From the IMG/VR virus record IMGVR_UViG_3300046694_000196, positions 1-64,000 of that record: a stretch of 64,000 nt of DNA; one strand, written 5' to 3'. The notes below the pieces were generated by a model, which was not told the DNA's origin, did no database searches, and saw nothing but the letters and a program-made list of their open reading frames with translations. Origin of the DNA: a virus. Shown here in pieces: positions 15,415-23,625 of this stretch (the first letter of the stretch is position 1; the number at the start of each line of letters is the position of its first letter). The translations under genes and the position numbers were made by a program.

Positions 15415-15666
15415 TCAACCTCCGGACTTGCGAGAGCGAAACTGATGTGCGATGGCCTGTCCGAGCGCCCCTAGGGTCAGTTCGACGTACTCAGCGCACT
15501 CCTCGTATGCGTAGTCCCTGCCCGCGTCACGTCCATCCTCGTAGAGCAGCTTCGCCGGCCAGTCGGGGTGCGGCTTCTGCCACTGCAGCAGTGGATAGCG
15601 TTCGATGACAACGGAATAAGTGCCGTCACCGTTGTCTCGTCCGTACTCGACGGCGTAGGGCCTCAT
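15415..15666 (-). CDS. Hypothetical protein, 83 aa
   Basis: The start at 15666 (MRPYAVEYGRDNGDG) overlaps the upstream stop as ATGA, which decides it over a longer frame. The product is soluble and mixed charge with Trp- and Tyr-rich parts (YPLLQWQKPHPDWP). Unknown. Confidence 0.65.
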   Translation of the reverse strand: MRPYAVEYGRDNGDGTYSVVIERYPLLQWQKPHPDWPAKLLYEDGRDAGRDYAYEECAEYVELTLGALGQAIAHQFRSRKSGG

Positions 15667-15869
15667 CTCTTCATCCTGACTCTGATGCGGTAGAGGACCC
15701 TGCACTTTGGGTACCTGCGATCGGTCGCGCGCTTCTCTGCCGCCTCTCGCGAGGGGTGCAAGATAGAAGTCAGGTAGTCGTACCGGTCGAGCATCCGCTT
15801 AGACTCGGTGACGTTCACCCAGCCGTCGTCGTATTCGTCACTGCTGTAGAATATCGGTTCGATGATCAT
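15663..15869 (-). CDS. Hypothetical protein, 68 aa
   Basis: The start at 15869 (MIIEPIFYSSDEYDDG) overlaps the upstream stop (ATGA). The longer upstream frame is out-of-frame noise over the neighbouring gene. The C-terminal half is very basic (RRYPKCRVLYRIRVRMKR). Unknown function. Confidence 0.65.
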   Translation of the reverse strand: MIIEPIFYSSDEYDDGWVNVTESKRMLDRYDYLTSILHPSREAAEKRATDRRYPKCRVLYRIRVRMKR

Positions 15870-16051
15870 CCGAACATCACCAGATCGTATTGCTGGTACC
15901 GGTACTTGACCAGGTCCAGCGTCGGAGCGGTGCCGTCGAGCCTGCCGTCTTCTCGGCGCACGACCCAGTTGCCGGCGAGCTGGACGACGTCCCCGAACCG
16001 GTCGGTGTCGATGCCCCACTCCCGCCGGACGTAGAACTTGATCTTTTCCAT
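15866..16051 (-). CDS. Hypothetical protein, 61 aa
   Basis: The ATG at 16051 (MEKIKFYVRREWGIDTD) follows AAAGGG and is preferred to an upstream in-frame codon lacking such a site. It is a small soluble protein with a WVVRREDGRLDG segment. Unknown. Confidence 0.6.
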   Translation of the reverse strand: MEKIKFYVRREWGIDTDRFGDVVQLAGNWVVRREDGRLDGTAPTLDLVKYRYQQYDLVMFG

Positions 16052-16108
16052 GAAGTGACCCTTTCCGTTGATCGAGGCCAGCCTATACCGTTTCTCGACT
16101 CTTGTCAA

Positions 16109-16393
16109 CTAGCGGACCTTGACCCACACCCGTGAGTCCGGCTCGAACTGTTCGACTCCGCGGGCGACCTGGTACCAGTCAGGGGCCGTGGGTGAGACGT
16201 TCTCCGCGTTGATGCCCCTCATCTTCTCGAGCGCTTCCTCGAGCGTAGAGGCGTACCAGTACTCCGTGGAGCTTCCCCAGCCCCTCTCGCTCTCGTAGAC
16301 TTCTACTCGGAAGTCCCTCTTCGTCTCGGTCTCGATGACCGACACCGGAGTGACCTCTTCGATCGGCGCGGTGAACTTGAAGCCGGTACCCAT
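16109..16393 (-). CDS. Hypothetical protein, 94 aa
   Basis: The first gene of the leftward operon. The ATG at 16393 has GGAG 8 bases before it, better than the in-frame ATG at 16417, which lies at or upstream of the likely transcription start. The product (MGTGFKFTAPIEEVTPVSV...) is a mixed alpha/beta small protein with EYWYASTLEEALEKMRG. Unknown. Confidence 0.65.
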   Translation of the reverse strand: MGTGFKFTAPIEEVTPVSVIETETKRDFRVEVYESERGWGSSTEYWYASTLEEALEKMRGINAENVSPTAPDWYQVARGVEQFEPDSRVWVKVR

Positions 16394-16405
16394 TTCTCGT
16401 GCTCC

Positions 16406-16413
16406 TATAAATA
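16406..16413 (+). promoter_or_regulatory. T4-type late promoter for the tail-tube-like gene
   Basis: TATAAATA about 43 bases before the GTG start at 16456. It lies between the start of the leftward operon and that operon's own early-type promoter. Confidence 0.8.
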
Positions 16414-16425
16414 CCATGAGACCAC

Positions 16426-16452
16426 TCTATACCATTTCTCGATGAAGGTAAA
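16426..16452 (-). promoter_or_regulatory. Early-type promoter, leftward, for the stator-like operon
   Basis: The minus strand reads TTTACC (16447-16452) and, 15 bases on, a TGG-preceded TATAGA (16426-16431). It overlaps the region of the rightward late promoter, so the two are mutually exclusive or switch in time. Confidence 0.6.
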
Positions 16453-16455
16453 CCC

Positions 16456-16956
16456 GTGCCGGTGATCCAAGACACAAATTATCTGAGCATCAACAACTTC
16501 AGGTTCGACGTGCTCAGGCTCCCCGAGACCAGCTTTTTCGTCCAGAGCGTCTCGATACCGGGTTTCTCCTTCAACAGCGCGGGGGTCAATACCCCGTTCA
16601 CCACGATCAAGTTCTCGGGAGACCACCCCCAGTTCGACCCCCTCCGCGTGACGTTCTTCGTTGACGCGAAGATGGAGTCGTACAAGACTCTCTTCAAGTG
16701 GTGGCAGGGACTGGCGTTCCCCAACGACCACACGCAGTACGCCGCGCTGGTCAAGAGACCGGGTGACCGGAACGGGACGTACTCCGACCTCACCATAGGG
16801 CTGCTCGACAAGGGAGACGGCCTGGTCGCGAACATCCAGTTCGTCAAGGCGATGCCAGTCTCAGTGGGGAGCATCGACTTCACCTACCAGAACGAAGACA
16901 CCAACTACGCCACGGTGACGGCCCTCTTCGAGTACGACTCCTTCGACTTCGTCTGA
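16456..16956 (+). CDS. Tail-tube-like protein (gp19 superfamily)
   Basis: The 166-residue product has the size of T4 gp19 and shares its layout: an N-terminal NNFRFDVLRLPETSFFVQSV strand region, SIPGFSFNSAG similar to the SIPGSTLG of gp19, and a C-terminal beta strand ATVTALFEYDSFDF. Related second tube-like proteins in T4-like phages form the baseplate tail-tube junction, but which one this is cannot be told here. It starts with GTG preceded by AAGG, is late-promoted and lies 16 bases before uvsY. Confidence 0.72.
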   Translation: MPVIQDTNYLSINNFRFDVLRLPETSFFVQSVSIPGFSFNSAGVNTPFTTIKFSGDHPQFDPLRVTFFVDAKMESYKTLFKWWQGLAFPNDHTQYAALVKRPGDRNGTYSDLTIGLLDKGDGLVANIQFVKAMPVSVGSIDFTYQNEDTNYATVTALFEYDSFDFV

Positions 16957-16972
16957 CACACAGGACTTCGAC

Positions 16973-17416
16973 ATGACAATTGATGAGATATTCGCAGAGT
17001 GGGAAGTCGACTCCACGATCTCCCCGGTAGACCTCGACCGCGCCTCGCTAGAGATACCGAAGCTCCACAACAAGTACTACAGGATGCTCAGCGCCGAGAG
17101 GATGAGGCTCCGCAAGGCCGAGGCCGACTTCGCCGTGCTGAAGAAGGTCAAGTCCGACTACTACGCCGGCACCCTCGACGTAGAGACCATGCGTGAGCGG
17201 GGGTACGCACCGTTCCGGCTCAAGGTGCTGCGGGCAGACATCTCGAACTACCTGGACGCCGACGAGGAGCTCATCCAGCACGGGCTGAAGATGTCCGTCA
17301 TGAAAGAGAAGGTAGAGATACTGGACTCCATCATCAGGACGGTCGGTAACAGGAGCTTCCACGTGTCGAACGCCATCGCGTTCATACGCTTCAAGGCAGG
17401 CGATACAGGCAGATGA
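16973..17416 (+). CDS. uvsY: Recombination mediator UvsY
   Basis: The 147-residue product matches UvsY (T4: 137 aa), which helps load UvsX recombinase onto gp32-covered single-stranded DNA. Matching features are the basic, helical middle (RMRLRKAEADFAVLKKVKSD) with the K.DYY.G pattern near residue 60, the VLRADISNYLDADEEL segment, and the C-terminal IAFIRFKAG, which parallels the T4 end. It directly precedes uvsW, as in T4, and overlaps it by 4 bases. Confidence 0.88.
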   Translation: MTIDEIFAEWEVDSTISPVDLDRASLEIPKLHNKYYRMLSAERMRLRKAEADFAVLKKVKSDYYAGTLDVETMRERGYAPFRLKVLRADISNYLDADEELIQHGLKMSVMKEKVEILDSIIRTVGNRSFHVSNAIAFIRFKAGDTGR

Positions 17417-18882
17417 CAGACATACGAGTGACGAAAGCCGACGAGGCTTTCCTGAAGATAGAAGCAGACCGCGGGATACTGCAGGAGATATCTGACCGGT
17501 TCACGTTCTTCGTGCCGGGCTACAAGTTCATGCCCAAGTTCAGGGCCGGGGTGTGGGACGGAAAAGTACGACAGTTCGACGTCCGCAAGCAGCTGCTGCC
17601 GGCAGGACTCATCGACGACCTCCGAGACTTCGCGAAGGACGAGGACTACGCCGTTACCATGTCCCCGGGAGTCGAGAACAAGAGGCAGGTCACCCGCGAA
17701 GAGTTCGACCGGTTCGTGGCCAGACTGAAGCTCCCGATGGAGCCGCGCGAGTACCAGCTCGAAGCAGCTCTCGACGCGATCAACTCCCGCCGGGCGGGGT
17801 TCCTGTCTCCCACGTCTTCCGGCAAGTCACTCATCATCTACATCGTGACCAGGTTCATGCTGGCGATAGAGAAAGACGTGATGGTCATCGTCCCCACGCT
17901 CCAGCTCGTGCACCAGATGGACTCTGACTTCACGGACTACAACAACGGGCGACCGCTCGACGTCCACAAGATCATGGGGGGCGTAGACAAGAGCGTCTCC
18001 AAGAGAGTCACGGTCACCACCTGGCAGAGCGTTGTCAAGCAGCCGAGGTCCTGGTTCGACCGCTTCGGGTGCGTGATCGGCGACGAGGCCCACCTGTTCA
18101 AGGCTCAGTCCCTCGTCACGATCCTGTCGAACTGCGCCGCGGCGGGAGACCGGTTCGCTTTCACGGGCACGCTCGACGGGAGCCTCACGAGTAAGGTACA
18201 GATCGAGGGACTGTTCGGCCGCTTCAGGAAGGTCACCACCACCGAGAAGCTCATGAGGGACGGCCACGTGGCAGAGCTGACCATCAAGGCAGTCGTGCTC
18301 AAGTACCCCAAGGAAGACGCCAAGCTGCTGCGGGACAGCAGGAAGTACAACGACGAAGTCAACTTCCTCAACTCCCACGCGAAGCGCAACGAGTTCATCG
18401 TCAACCTCGTGAAGAACATCAAGGGCAACACCCTGGTGCTGTTCAAGAGGGTGGAGACACACGGCGAGCCCCTCTTCAGGGCCGTACGGGACGCGGTGGG
18501 CGACGAGGCCGAGGTGTACTTCATCGCGGGCAAAACCGACGCGGAGGACCGGGAACGGGTACGGAGGCTCATCGACGAGTCGAAGTCCGGCAAGCGGATC
18601 ATCATCGTCGGCTCTTCCGGCACGGTGTCTACCGGTACGAACATGAAGAAACTGTACAACCTGGTGTTCGTGTCGGCGTCGAAGTCACGGGTGAACACCC
18701 TGCAGTCACTGGGGAGGGGGCTGCGCCTGGACGGCGTGACGAACAAGATAACCCTGTACGACATCGTCGACGACCTGAGAGTGGGGACCTACGTCAACTT
18801 CGCCCTGAAGCACTTCATGGAACGAGTGAAGATGTATGACGCAGAGAAGTTCAACTACAAGACTGTGTCCTACGAGCTGTAG
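17413..18882 (+). CDS. uvsW: RNA-DNA and DNA helicase UvsW
   Basis: The 489-residue superfamily-2 helicase (T4: 503 aa) unwinds R-loops and branched DNA and turns off origin-dependent replication late in infection. The Walker A motif PTSSGKS is at about 133-139, a DEAH box (GDEAHLF) follows near residue 220, the SAT-like FTGTLDG near 245, and motif VI QSLGRGLR near 430. The start overlaps uvsY (ATGA). In T4 uvsW is a late gene that acts through gp55-dependent transcription; here it is co-transcribed with a late-promoted gene, consistent with that. Confidence 0.95.
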   Translation: MTDIRVTKADEAFLKIEADRGILQEISDRFTFFVPGYKFMPKFRAGVWDGKVRQFDVRKQLLPAGLIDDLRDFAKDEDYAVTMSPGVENKRQVTREEFDRFVARLKLPMEPREYQLEAALDAINSRRAGFLSPTSSGKSLIIYIVTRFMLAIEKDVMVIVPTLQLVHQMDSDFTDYNNGRPLDVHKIMGGVDKSVSKRVTVTTWQSVVKQPRSWFDRFGCVIGDEAHLFKAQSLVTILSNCAAAGDRFAFTGTLDGSLTSKVQIEGLFGRFRKVTTTEKLMRDGHVAELTIKAVVLKYPKEDAKLLRDSRKYNDEVNFLNSHAKRNEFIVNLVKNIKGNTLVLFKRVETHGEPLFRAVRDAVGDEAEVYFIAGKTDAEDRERVRRLIDESKSGKRIIIVGSSGTVSTGTNMKKLYNLVFVSASKSRVNTLQSLGRGLRLDGVTNKITLYDIVDDLRVGTYVNFALKHFMERVKMYDAEKFNYKTVSYEL

Positions 18883-18923
18883 CGTGAGCGTAGCGAACCG
18901 GTGCGCAGCACCGAAAGTAATCG

Positions 18924-18952
18924 TTTACATCTGTTGAGAAACAGTATATGAT
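18924..18952 (+). promoter_or_regulatory. Early-type promoter upstream of gene 55
   Basis: TTTACA (18924-18929), a 17-base spacer and TATGAT (18947-18952). A transcript would have a leader of about 350 bases containing the hairpins before gene 55. Confidence 0.7.
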
Positions 18953-19153
18953 CGTAATTATTTGTGGTCCTGGTTCACCTTCGGATGAACACATCTAGTC
19001 ATTGAAACCACAGTCAATCAGACCGCTTCAGCTATTCGACTGCTGATCGCTCGCTTCGAGTGACCGGTTTTGATTATCAGTTTCCATGAGCAAGCTCATG
19101 TCGAAGCAAGCTTCGAATTTCTGTCGGAGTCTATCAGTTTAGACATTAAGTCT

Positions 19154-19181
19154 ATTATACCACGCCCAGAAAAGTTGTCAA
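19154..19181 (-). promoter_or_regulatory. Consensus sigma-70 promoter, leftward
   Basis: On the minus strand TTGACA (19176-19181), a 16-base spacer and a TGG-preceded TATAAT (19154-19159), a perfect match in both boxes. No leftward gene follows; the RNA would run through the hairpins and antisense to uvsW. Confidence 0.72.
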
Positions 19182-19314
19182 CCCGTAAAGTACGCGTCGC
19201 GAGAAATTTAGTATCTGGTTTCTCTCACGGCCTAAAGATAAAACATCGTAATAAATATTGATGCTATTCTAGAAAATTGTTGCTATTATTCTAATATATT
19301 AGTGAGGGACGGAT

Positions 19315-19824
19315 TTGAAGAAGCGCGCATACGTCAACAACCGAGATTTCTACGACGCCATCGTCGCCCACCGCGAGAAGGTAGAGGCACACAGGGCGTC
19401 GGGCAAGGACACCCCCGTGCCCCAGATACCCGACTACATCGGCATGTGCTTCATGCAGATCGCGCGCAAGCTGGCGTCTCGCCCGAACTTCGCGAACTAC
19501 ACCTACCGCGACGAGATGATCGACGACGGCATCGAGAACTGCATCATCGGTTACTGGACGTTCGACCCCGCGAGGTCTAAGAGCCCGTTCTCTTACTTCA
19601 CCCAGACTATCTGGTTCGCGTTCCTGCGAAGGATCGACAAGGAGAAGAAGCAGTCCTACATCAAGCACATGTCGCTAGTGAACATGTCTATCGAGATGAA
19701 CCTCGCGGGCTCCGCCGAGAGCGTCACGATCGACGACGAGAAGGCCGCCTCTATAGTGGCCAAGTTCGAGAAGAAAGCGAAGCCTGCGAAGGCCGCCAAG
19801 GGAGTGGAGAAGTTCGTTGACTAG
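19315..19824 (+). CDS. 55: Late-transcription sigma factor gp55
   Basis: The 169-residue product is a T4 gp55 homologue (T4: 185 aa), a minimal sigma factor that directs host RNA polymerase to TATAAATA promoters together with the sliding clamp gp45. The region-2-like segment RSKSPFSYFTQTIWFAFLRR (about residues 83-102) is the conserved part; the C-terminal Lys/Ala-rich tail is where gp55 contacts the clamp in T4. The start is TTG, preceded by GAGGGA. Its presence explains the many TATAAATA motifs in this window. Confidence 0.93.
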   Translation: MKKRAYVNNRDFYDAIVAHREKVEAHRASGKDTPVPQIPDYIGMCFMQIARKLASRPNFANYTYRDEMIDDGIENCIIGYWTFDPARSKSPFSYFTQTIWFAFLRRIDKEKKQSYIKHMSLVNMSIEMNLAGSAESVTIDDEKAASIVAKFEKKAKPAKAAKGVEKFVD

Positions 19825-19999
19825 GAAAGACCTGCTGCTGTCGTGCGCCTGGACGGTGGTCCAGACTATAGACTGGGACCTCTACAAGGAGCTCCGATGG
19901 GAGCAGGAGGACGAGGGGCAGACCCCCGACCTCATAGACGCGTTGGTCTACGACCTGGCGGCCCTGCTGGAGAGCGTCGATGAACTCCCGAAAGAATGA
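19817..19999 (+). CDS. Hypothetical acidic protein, 60 aa
   Basis: A TTG start overlaps the end of gene 55 by 8 bases. The product (MTRKDLLLSCAWTVVQTIDW...) is acidic and predicted helical. It overlaps the next small gene by 20 bases. No family is recognised; its position in the gene 55-47-46 operon suggests a small replication or transcription accessory protein, which is inference. Confidence 0.55.
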   Translation: MTRKDLLLSCAWTVVQTIDWDLYKELRWEQEDEGQTPDLIDALVYDLAALLESVDELPKE

Positions 20000-20180
20000 G
20001 CTCCCGTCGTTCGACGAGCTAGGGGGAGAGTACCGCCGCAAGTTCTACTCGAGGGCCGACTACCTGATCGAGAGGGGCTACGTGTCGGACGTCGACCGCG
20101 AGGACCTCGCCAAGAAGGTCTACGCCGCGTTCGTGGCAGAGAAGACGCCCGAGACAGTTGACAAGTCCGTCGATTCTTGA
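19980..20180 (+). CDS. Hypothetical protein, 66 aa
   Basis: An ATG start (MNSRKNELPSFDELGGEYRR) within the end of the preceding gene. It has a helical middle (YRRKFYSRADYLIERGY) and an acidic C-terminus. It does not look like T4 gp33. The promoter for genes 47 and 46 lies inside its 3' end. Confidence 0.55.
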   Translation: MNSRKNELPSFDELGGEYRRKFYSRADYLIERGYVSDVDREDLAKKVYAAFVAEKTPETVDKSVDS

Positions 20181-20186
20181 TATAAC
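20158..20186 (+). promoter_or_regulatory. Early-type promoter for genes 47-46
   Basis: TTGACA (20158-20163), 17-base spacer and TATAAC (20181-20186), about 45 bases before the gene 47 start. Confidence 0.72.
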
Positions 20187-20230
20187 TGTACATATTTCCT
20201 GACATTTCAAGACACGAGAGGCCATCATTA

Positions 20231-21304
20231 GTGGCTAAGGTAGCTCTTATCTCCGACTTGCACTGGGGTGTCCGCAACGACGTCAAGTCTCTGCTGAACA
20301 ACCAGGAGAAGTTCTTCAACGAAGTGTTCTTCCCGTACGTTGACCACCACGAGATCAGGCACGTCATCAACCTCGGTGACACAGTGGACCGGCGCAAGTA
20401 CATCAACTTCAACACCGCCCGGTCTCTCACGCAGACTCTCATGGAGCCCCTGTACGCGCGCGAGATAGAGTCGCACTTCATCCTGGGAAACCACGACGTG
20501 TCGTTCAAGGACTCGAACGAGCTCAACGCCCTCGAGGAGCTCTACGGCGGTTCCAAGTACCTGGAGCACATGAGGGTCTACCAGGACCCCGCTGAGATCA
20601 ACATCGACGGGCTCGACATACTGCTGCTGCCGTGGATCACCACTTCTAACCGGGACGTCTCGTTCAGGTCTCTCCAGGAGTCGAAGGCCACCGTGCTCAT
20701 GGGACACCTCGAGCTAGCCGGCTTCGAGATGTACCGCGGGGCGATCAACGAGCACGGCATGGACAGGGACCTGTTCAAGAACTTCGACGTGGTGTGCTCG
20801 GGACACTTCCACCACAAGTCCACAGTCGGCTCCATCAACTACCTCGGGTCTACGGGCCAGTACACCTGGTCTGACTACGGTGACGCCCGCGGCTTCCACG
20901 TCCTCGACACATCGACTCGAGAGCTGGAGTTCGTGGCGAACCCGTTCTACATGTTCAACAAGTTCTACTACGACGACTCGAAGAAGACCGCCGAGCAGAT
21001 GATGTCGTTCGACGCCGAGAAGTACAGGGGCACCTACGTCAAGGTAATCGTCAAGTGCAAGAACGACCCGTACCTGCTCGAGAGAGTAGTTGACAAGTTC
21101 GAGAAACATGATATAGTCAACCTTCAAGTCATAGAAGACCGCGGTCAGCTGCTGATCGAAGAGGGCGAGGAAGACCTCCCCGACGAGGCAGAAGACACCC
21201 TCACCATCATCAAGAAGTACGTCTCTTCGATGAACGTCGAAGACCCCAAGAGGCTCGAGAAGTTCATGGCCGAGCTCTACGAAGAGGCCAGTTCCGTCCA
21301 GTGA
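20231..21304 (+). CDS. 47: Recombination nuclease subunit gp47 (Mre11/SbcD-like)
   Basis: The 357-residue calcineurin-type phosphoesterase is the nuclease subunit of the gp46/gp47 complex that resects DNA ends for recombination-dependent replication. Metal-binding motifs are visible: SDLHWG (residues 8-13), NLGDTVDRR near 57, ILGNHD near 90, and CSGHFHHK near 195. T4 gp47 is 339 aa. The start is GTG. Its stop overlaps the gene 46 start (GTGA), as expected for a fixed-ratio complex. Confidence 0.96.
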   Translation: MAKVALISDLHWGVRNDVKSLLNNQEKFFNEVFFPYVDHHEIRHVINLGDTVDRRKYINFNTARSLTQTLMEPLYAREIESHFILGNHDVSFKDSNELNALEELYGGSKYLEHMRVYQDPAEINIDGLDILLLPWITTSNRDVSFRSLQESKATVLMGHLELAGFEMYRGAINEHGMDRDLFKNFDVVCSGHFHHKSTVGSINYLGSTGQYTWSDYGDARGFHVLDTSTRELEFVANPFYMFNKFYYDDSKKTAEQMMSFDAEKYRGTYVKVIVKCKNDPYLLERVVDKFEKHDIVNLQVIEDRGQLLIEEGEEDLPDEAEDTLTIIKKYVSSMNVEDPKRLEKFMAELYEEASSVQ

Positions 21305-23022
21305 TACGCTTCACCGTCATCCGCTACAAGAACCTGCTGTCGTCAGGTAACGCCTTCACGGAGGTCTCCCTCGACAGCCACGCCAGCACCCTGGTGATAG
21401 GCAAGAACGGCTCGGGCAAGAGCACGCTGGCCGACGCCATCTGCTACGCGCTGTTCGCGCGGCCGTTCAGGAACATACGCAAGCCCCAGCTGAAGAACAG
21501 CATCAACAAGAGGGACCTGCTGGTCGAGATCGAGTTCTACGTCGGCTCTACCCCCTACATGGTGCGCCGAGGCCAGGTCCCGAACGTCTTCGAGGTGTGG
21601 CAGAACGGCGTTATGCTCAACCAGGACGCCGCGAACCGTGACTACCAGGAGATGCTCGAGAAGCAGGTCCTGAAGCTGAACTACAAGACGTTCTGTCAGG
21701 TCGCCATCCTTGGCTCGGCGTCGTTCGTGCCTTTCATGCAGCTGGCTACCGGCCAGCGCCGCGAGATCATCGAGGACATCCTGGACCTCCAGGTGTTCAC
21801 CGCGATGAACGGCATACTCAAGGAGAGGGCGTCTAACAACGTCACTTCTGTCAAGGAGCTCTCGTACGAGATGCGACTGATCGAGCAGAGGATCGAGCTG
21901 CAGGAGAAGCACCTCGCAGACATGACCCGCGACGCGGAGTCCACGATAGCAGCGCTGGGGGACAAGGTGGCGTCGGCCCTCGAGGCCATGCGGGACGCCA
22001 ACGCCAAGATAGAAAACAACGCGGCGAAGCGCGCCGCGCTCCTCGCGTCGGTCTCAGACGACCCCAACAAGATACGCGACAGGCTCTACAAACTGACTTC
22101 ACTGTCGACCCAGTTGTCGTCAAAGGTGTCGTCGATCCGCGACGAGATAAGCTTCTACAACGACAACGACGTCTGCCCTACCTGTCGTCAAGACATCTCG
22201 GCCGACTTCAAGACGTCACACGTCTCGTGCAAGGAGGTTAACCTCAACGAGACCATAGACGGCCTCGACCGACTGCACCTGGAAGTAGAGGCCACGAGGG
22301 ACCGGCTGAACGCCATCTCCAGGGTCCACGAGGAGTGCAGTGAGCTTAACGTCGAGAACACCGTCGCGATGTCGACTATCCAGGGGCTCGAGACGCAGAT
22401 CGCGCAGCACCGCCGCGAGATAGAGGAGCTCAACGAGAAGAAGAGCACCCTCCACGGCGATGAGAGCGGCATCAAGAAGCTAGAGCGCGAAAAACGCTCG
22501 CTCGAGAAGAAGAAGTCCAAGCTCCTCTCGGAGAAAGACCTCTACGGCTCGGCCGCGATCATGCTCAAGGACTCCGGCATCAAGTCGAAGATCATCAAGA
22601 AGTACGTGCCCATCATCAACAAGTACATCAACAAGTACCTGACCGCGATGGACTTCTTCGTCTCGTTCGAGCTGGACGAGAACTTCAACGAGACTATCCA
22701 GTCCAGGCACCGTGACGACTTCTCTTACTCCTCGTTCAGCGAGGGCGAGAAGGCCCGCATCAACCTCTGCACGATGTTCGCGTGGAGAGCGGTCGGGAAG
22801 CTCAGGAACAGCGCCTCGACCAACCTGCTCATCTTCGACGAGATCTTCGACGGCTCCCTCGACGGAGACGGCACGGAAGAGTTCATGAAGATACTGTCGG
22901 TGGCAGCCCCCGAGGCCAACGTCATCGTGATAAGCCACAAGACCGACGCGATGATCGACAGGTTCGAGAGAGTCATCCGCTTCGAGAAAGTAAAGAACTT
23001 CAGCGTATGCACACAGGAGTGA
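21301..23022 (+). CDS. 46: Recombination ATPase subunit gp46 (Rad50/SbcC-like)
   Basis: The 573-residue SMC-like ATPase pairs with gp47 to process DNA ends. Walker A GKNGSGKS is at 34-41, long coiled coils flank a zinc-hook CPTC (about 290), and the C-terminal part has the signature YSSFSEGEKARINL and the Walker B region LLIFDEIFDGSLD. The length matches T4 gp46 (560 aa). It is translationally coupled to gene 47. Confidence 0.97.
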   Translation: MIRFTVIRYKNLLSSGNAFTEVSLDSHASTLVIGKNGSGKSTLADAICYALFARPFRNIRKPQLKNSINKRDLLVEIEFYVGSTPYMVRRGQVPNVFEVWQNGVMLNQDAANRDYQEMLEKQVLKLNYKTFCQVAILGSASFVPFMQLATGQRREIIEDILDLQVFTAMNGILKERASNNVTSVKELSYEMRLIEQRIELQEKHLADMTRDAESTIAALGDKVASALEAMRDANAKIENNAAKRAALLASVSDDPNKIRDRLYKLTSLSTQLSSKVSSIRDEISFYNDNDVCPTCRQDISADFKTSHVSCKEVNLNETIDGLDRLHLEVEATRDRLNAISRVHEECSELNVENTVAMSTIQGLETQIAQHRREIEELNEKKSTLHGDESGIKKLEREKRSLEKKKSKLLSEKDLYGSAAIMLKDSGIKSKIIKKYVPIINKYINKYLTAMDFFVSFELDENFNETIQSRHRDDFSYSSFSEGEKARINLCTMFAWRAVGKLRNSASTNLLIFDEIFDGSLDGDGTEEFMKILSVAAPEANVIVISHKTDAMIDRFERVIRFEKVKNFSVCTQE

Positions 23023-23026
23023 ACGC

Positions 23027-23212
23027 ATGGCACAGAAATACGGAATACTCGTAGAGTGGGAAGACGGCGTCAAGACCTGGGTCATGGCCATGTCAGAGTA
23101 CACCGCGTCTGAGAACAGCAAGCCGGCATCGTACAGCTCGAAGTTCGAGGCCGAGGAGGCCGCGCGCAACATGGGCATGAAGAAATTCAGCGTGGAGGCC
23201 GTCAATGACTGA
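23027..23212 (+). CDS. Hypothetical protein, 61 aa
   Basis: A small protein (MAQKYGILVEWEDGVKTWVM...) that starts just after gene 46 and overlaps the next gene by 8 bases. The fold looks like a short beta-beta-alpha: strands, then the helix KFEAEEAARNMGMKK, then a final strand. Similar short proteins are common in phage early operons, but I cannot name a function. Confidence 0.65.
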   Translation: MAQKYGILVEWEDGVKTWVMAMSEYTASENSKPASYSSKFEAEEAARNMGMKKFSVEAVND

Positions 23213-23618
23213 CACGGCGCAGTACTGGCAAGACCGCCTGATGAGTGAAGTCGTCTCCTCGCGGGGAGACTTCGACAAGACCTTCATCCTCCCGAGGGGC
23301 TCGGGCGTGACGTACTTCGTCAGGAAACTCGCGTCTGAGCTTAGCGTGCTCACGGCGGGCACCGACACCACCGTGGTCGTACTGGTGAGGACCAGGTTCG
23401 AGCGAGCCCAGATCACTTCCTACTTGTCAGGAGGCCTCTTCCTGCGGCCGTCGGTCAACGTAATCGTCTTCGCGAAGGAAGACCCAAACGACGCGCGCGG
23501 CAAGATACCGACCGCTCACATTGACTGGCTCATCTCAGACAACGTCCATGACGGCGAAGTCTACGACGAGGTCAACCTGCGCCACATCAACAATTCCCTG
23601 TTCTTCTACAGCGAGTAG
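23205..23618 (+). CDS. Hypothetical protein, 137 aa
   Basis: An alpha/beta protein with FDKTFILPRGSGVTYFVRKL, then TTVVVLVRTRFERAQI and VNVIVFAKEDPNDARG and a final HINNSLFFYSE. The alternating strands look nucleotide-binding-like, but there is no clear Walker motif. It lies between the recombination nuclease and the deformylase-like gene. Unknown. Confidence 0.65.
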   Translation: MTDTAQYWQDRLMSEVVSSRGDFDKTFILPRGSGVTYFVRKLASELSVLTAGTDTTVVVLVRTRFERAQITSYLSGGLFLRPSVNVIVFAKEDPNDARGKIPTAHIDWLISDNVHDGEVYDEVNLRHINNSLFFYSE

Positions 23619-23625
23619 GAGATAC

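Larger units (their letters stand above)
18883..19314 (+). ncRNA. Non-coding stretch with tandem hairpins, candidate structured RNA
   Basis: No convincing gene lies in these 432 bases (one 63-codon frame at 19070 has no ribosome-binding site). Perfect hairpins are seen: CGGTGC/GCACCG near 18899, TGTGGT/ACCACA (18963-68 with 19007-12) enclosing GTTCA/TGAAC, CATGAGC/GCTCATG near 19086 and TCGAAGC/GCTTCGA near 19101. On the minus strand ACCG, CTCG/CGAG, TCAGC/GCTGA and CGGT form a plausible three-way junction. A rightward promoter (18924) and a consensus leftward promoter (19154-19181) face each other. The strand of the RNA is uncertain: it may be the gene 55 leader, a leftward RNA, or both. Confidence 0.5.

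Noticed and set aside
18963-19012. Possible tRNA-like fold in the uvsW-55 gap
   Set aside because: The outer TGTGGT/ACCACA stem encloses only about 50 bases, with no anticodon arm or T-loop consensus on either strand.
19070-19261. 63-codon rightward frame in the uvsW-55 gap
   Set aside because: It has no ribosome-binding site and a non-ATG start, and overlaps the perfect hairpins and the consensus leftward promoter; coding is improbable.
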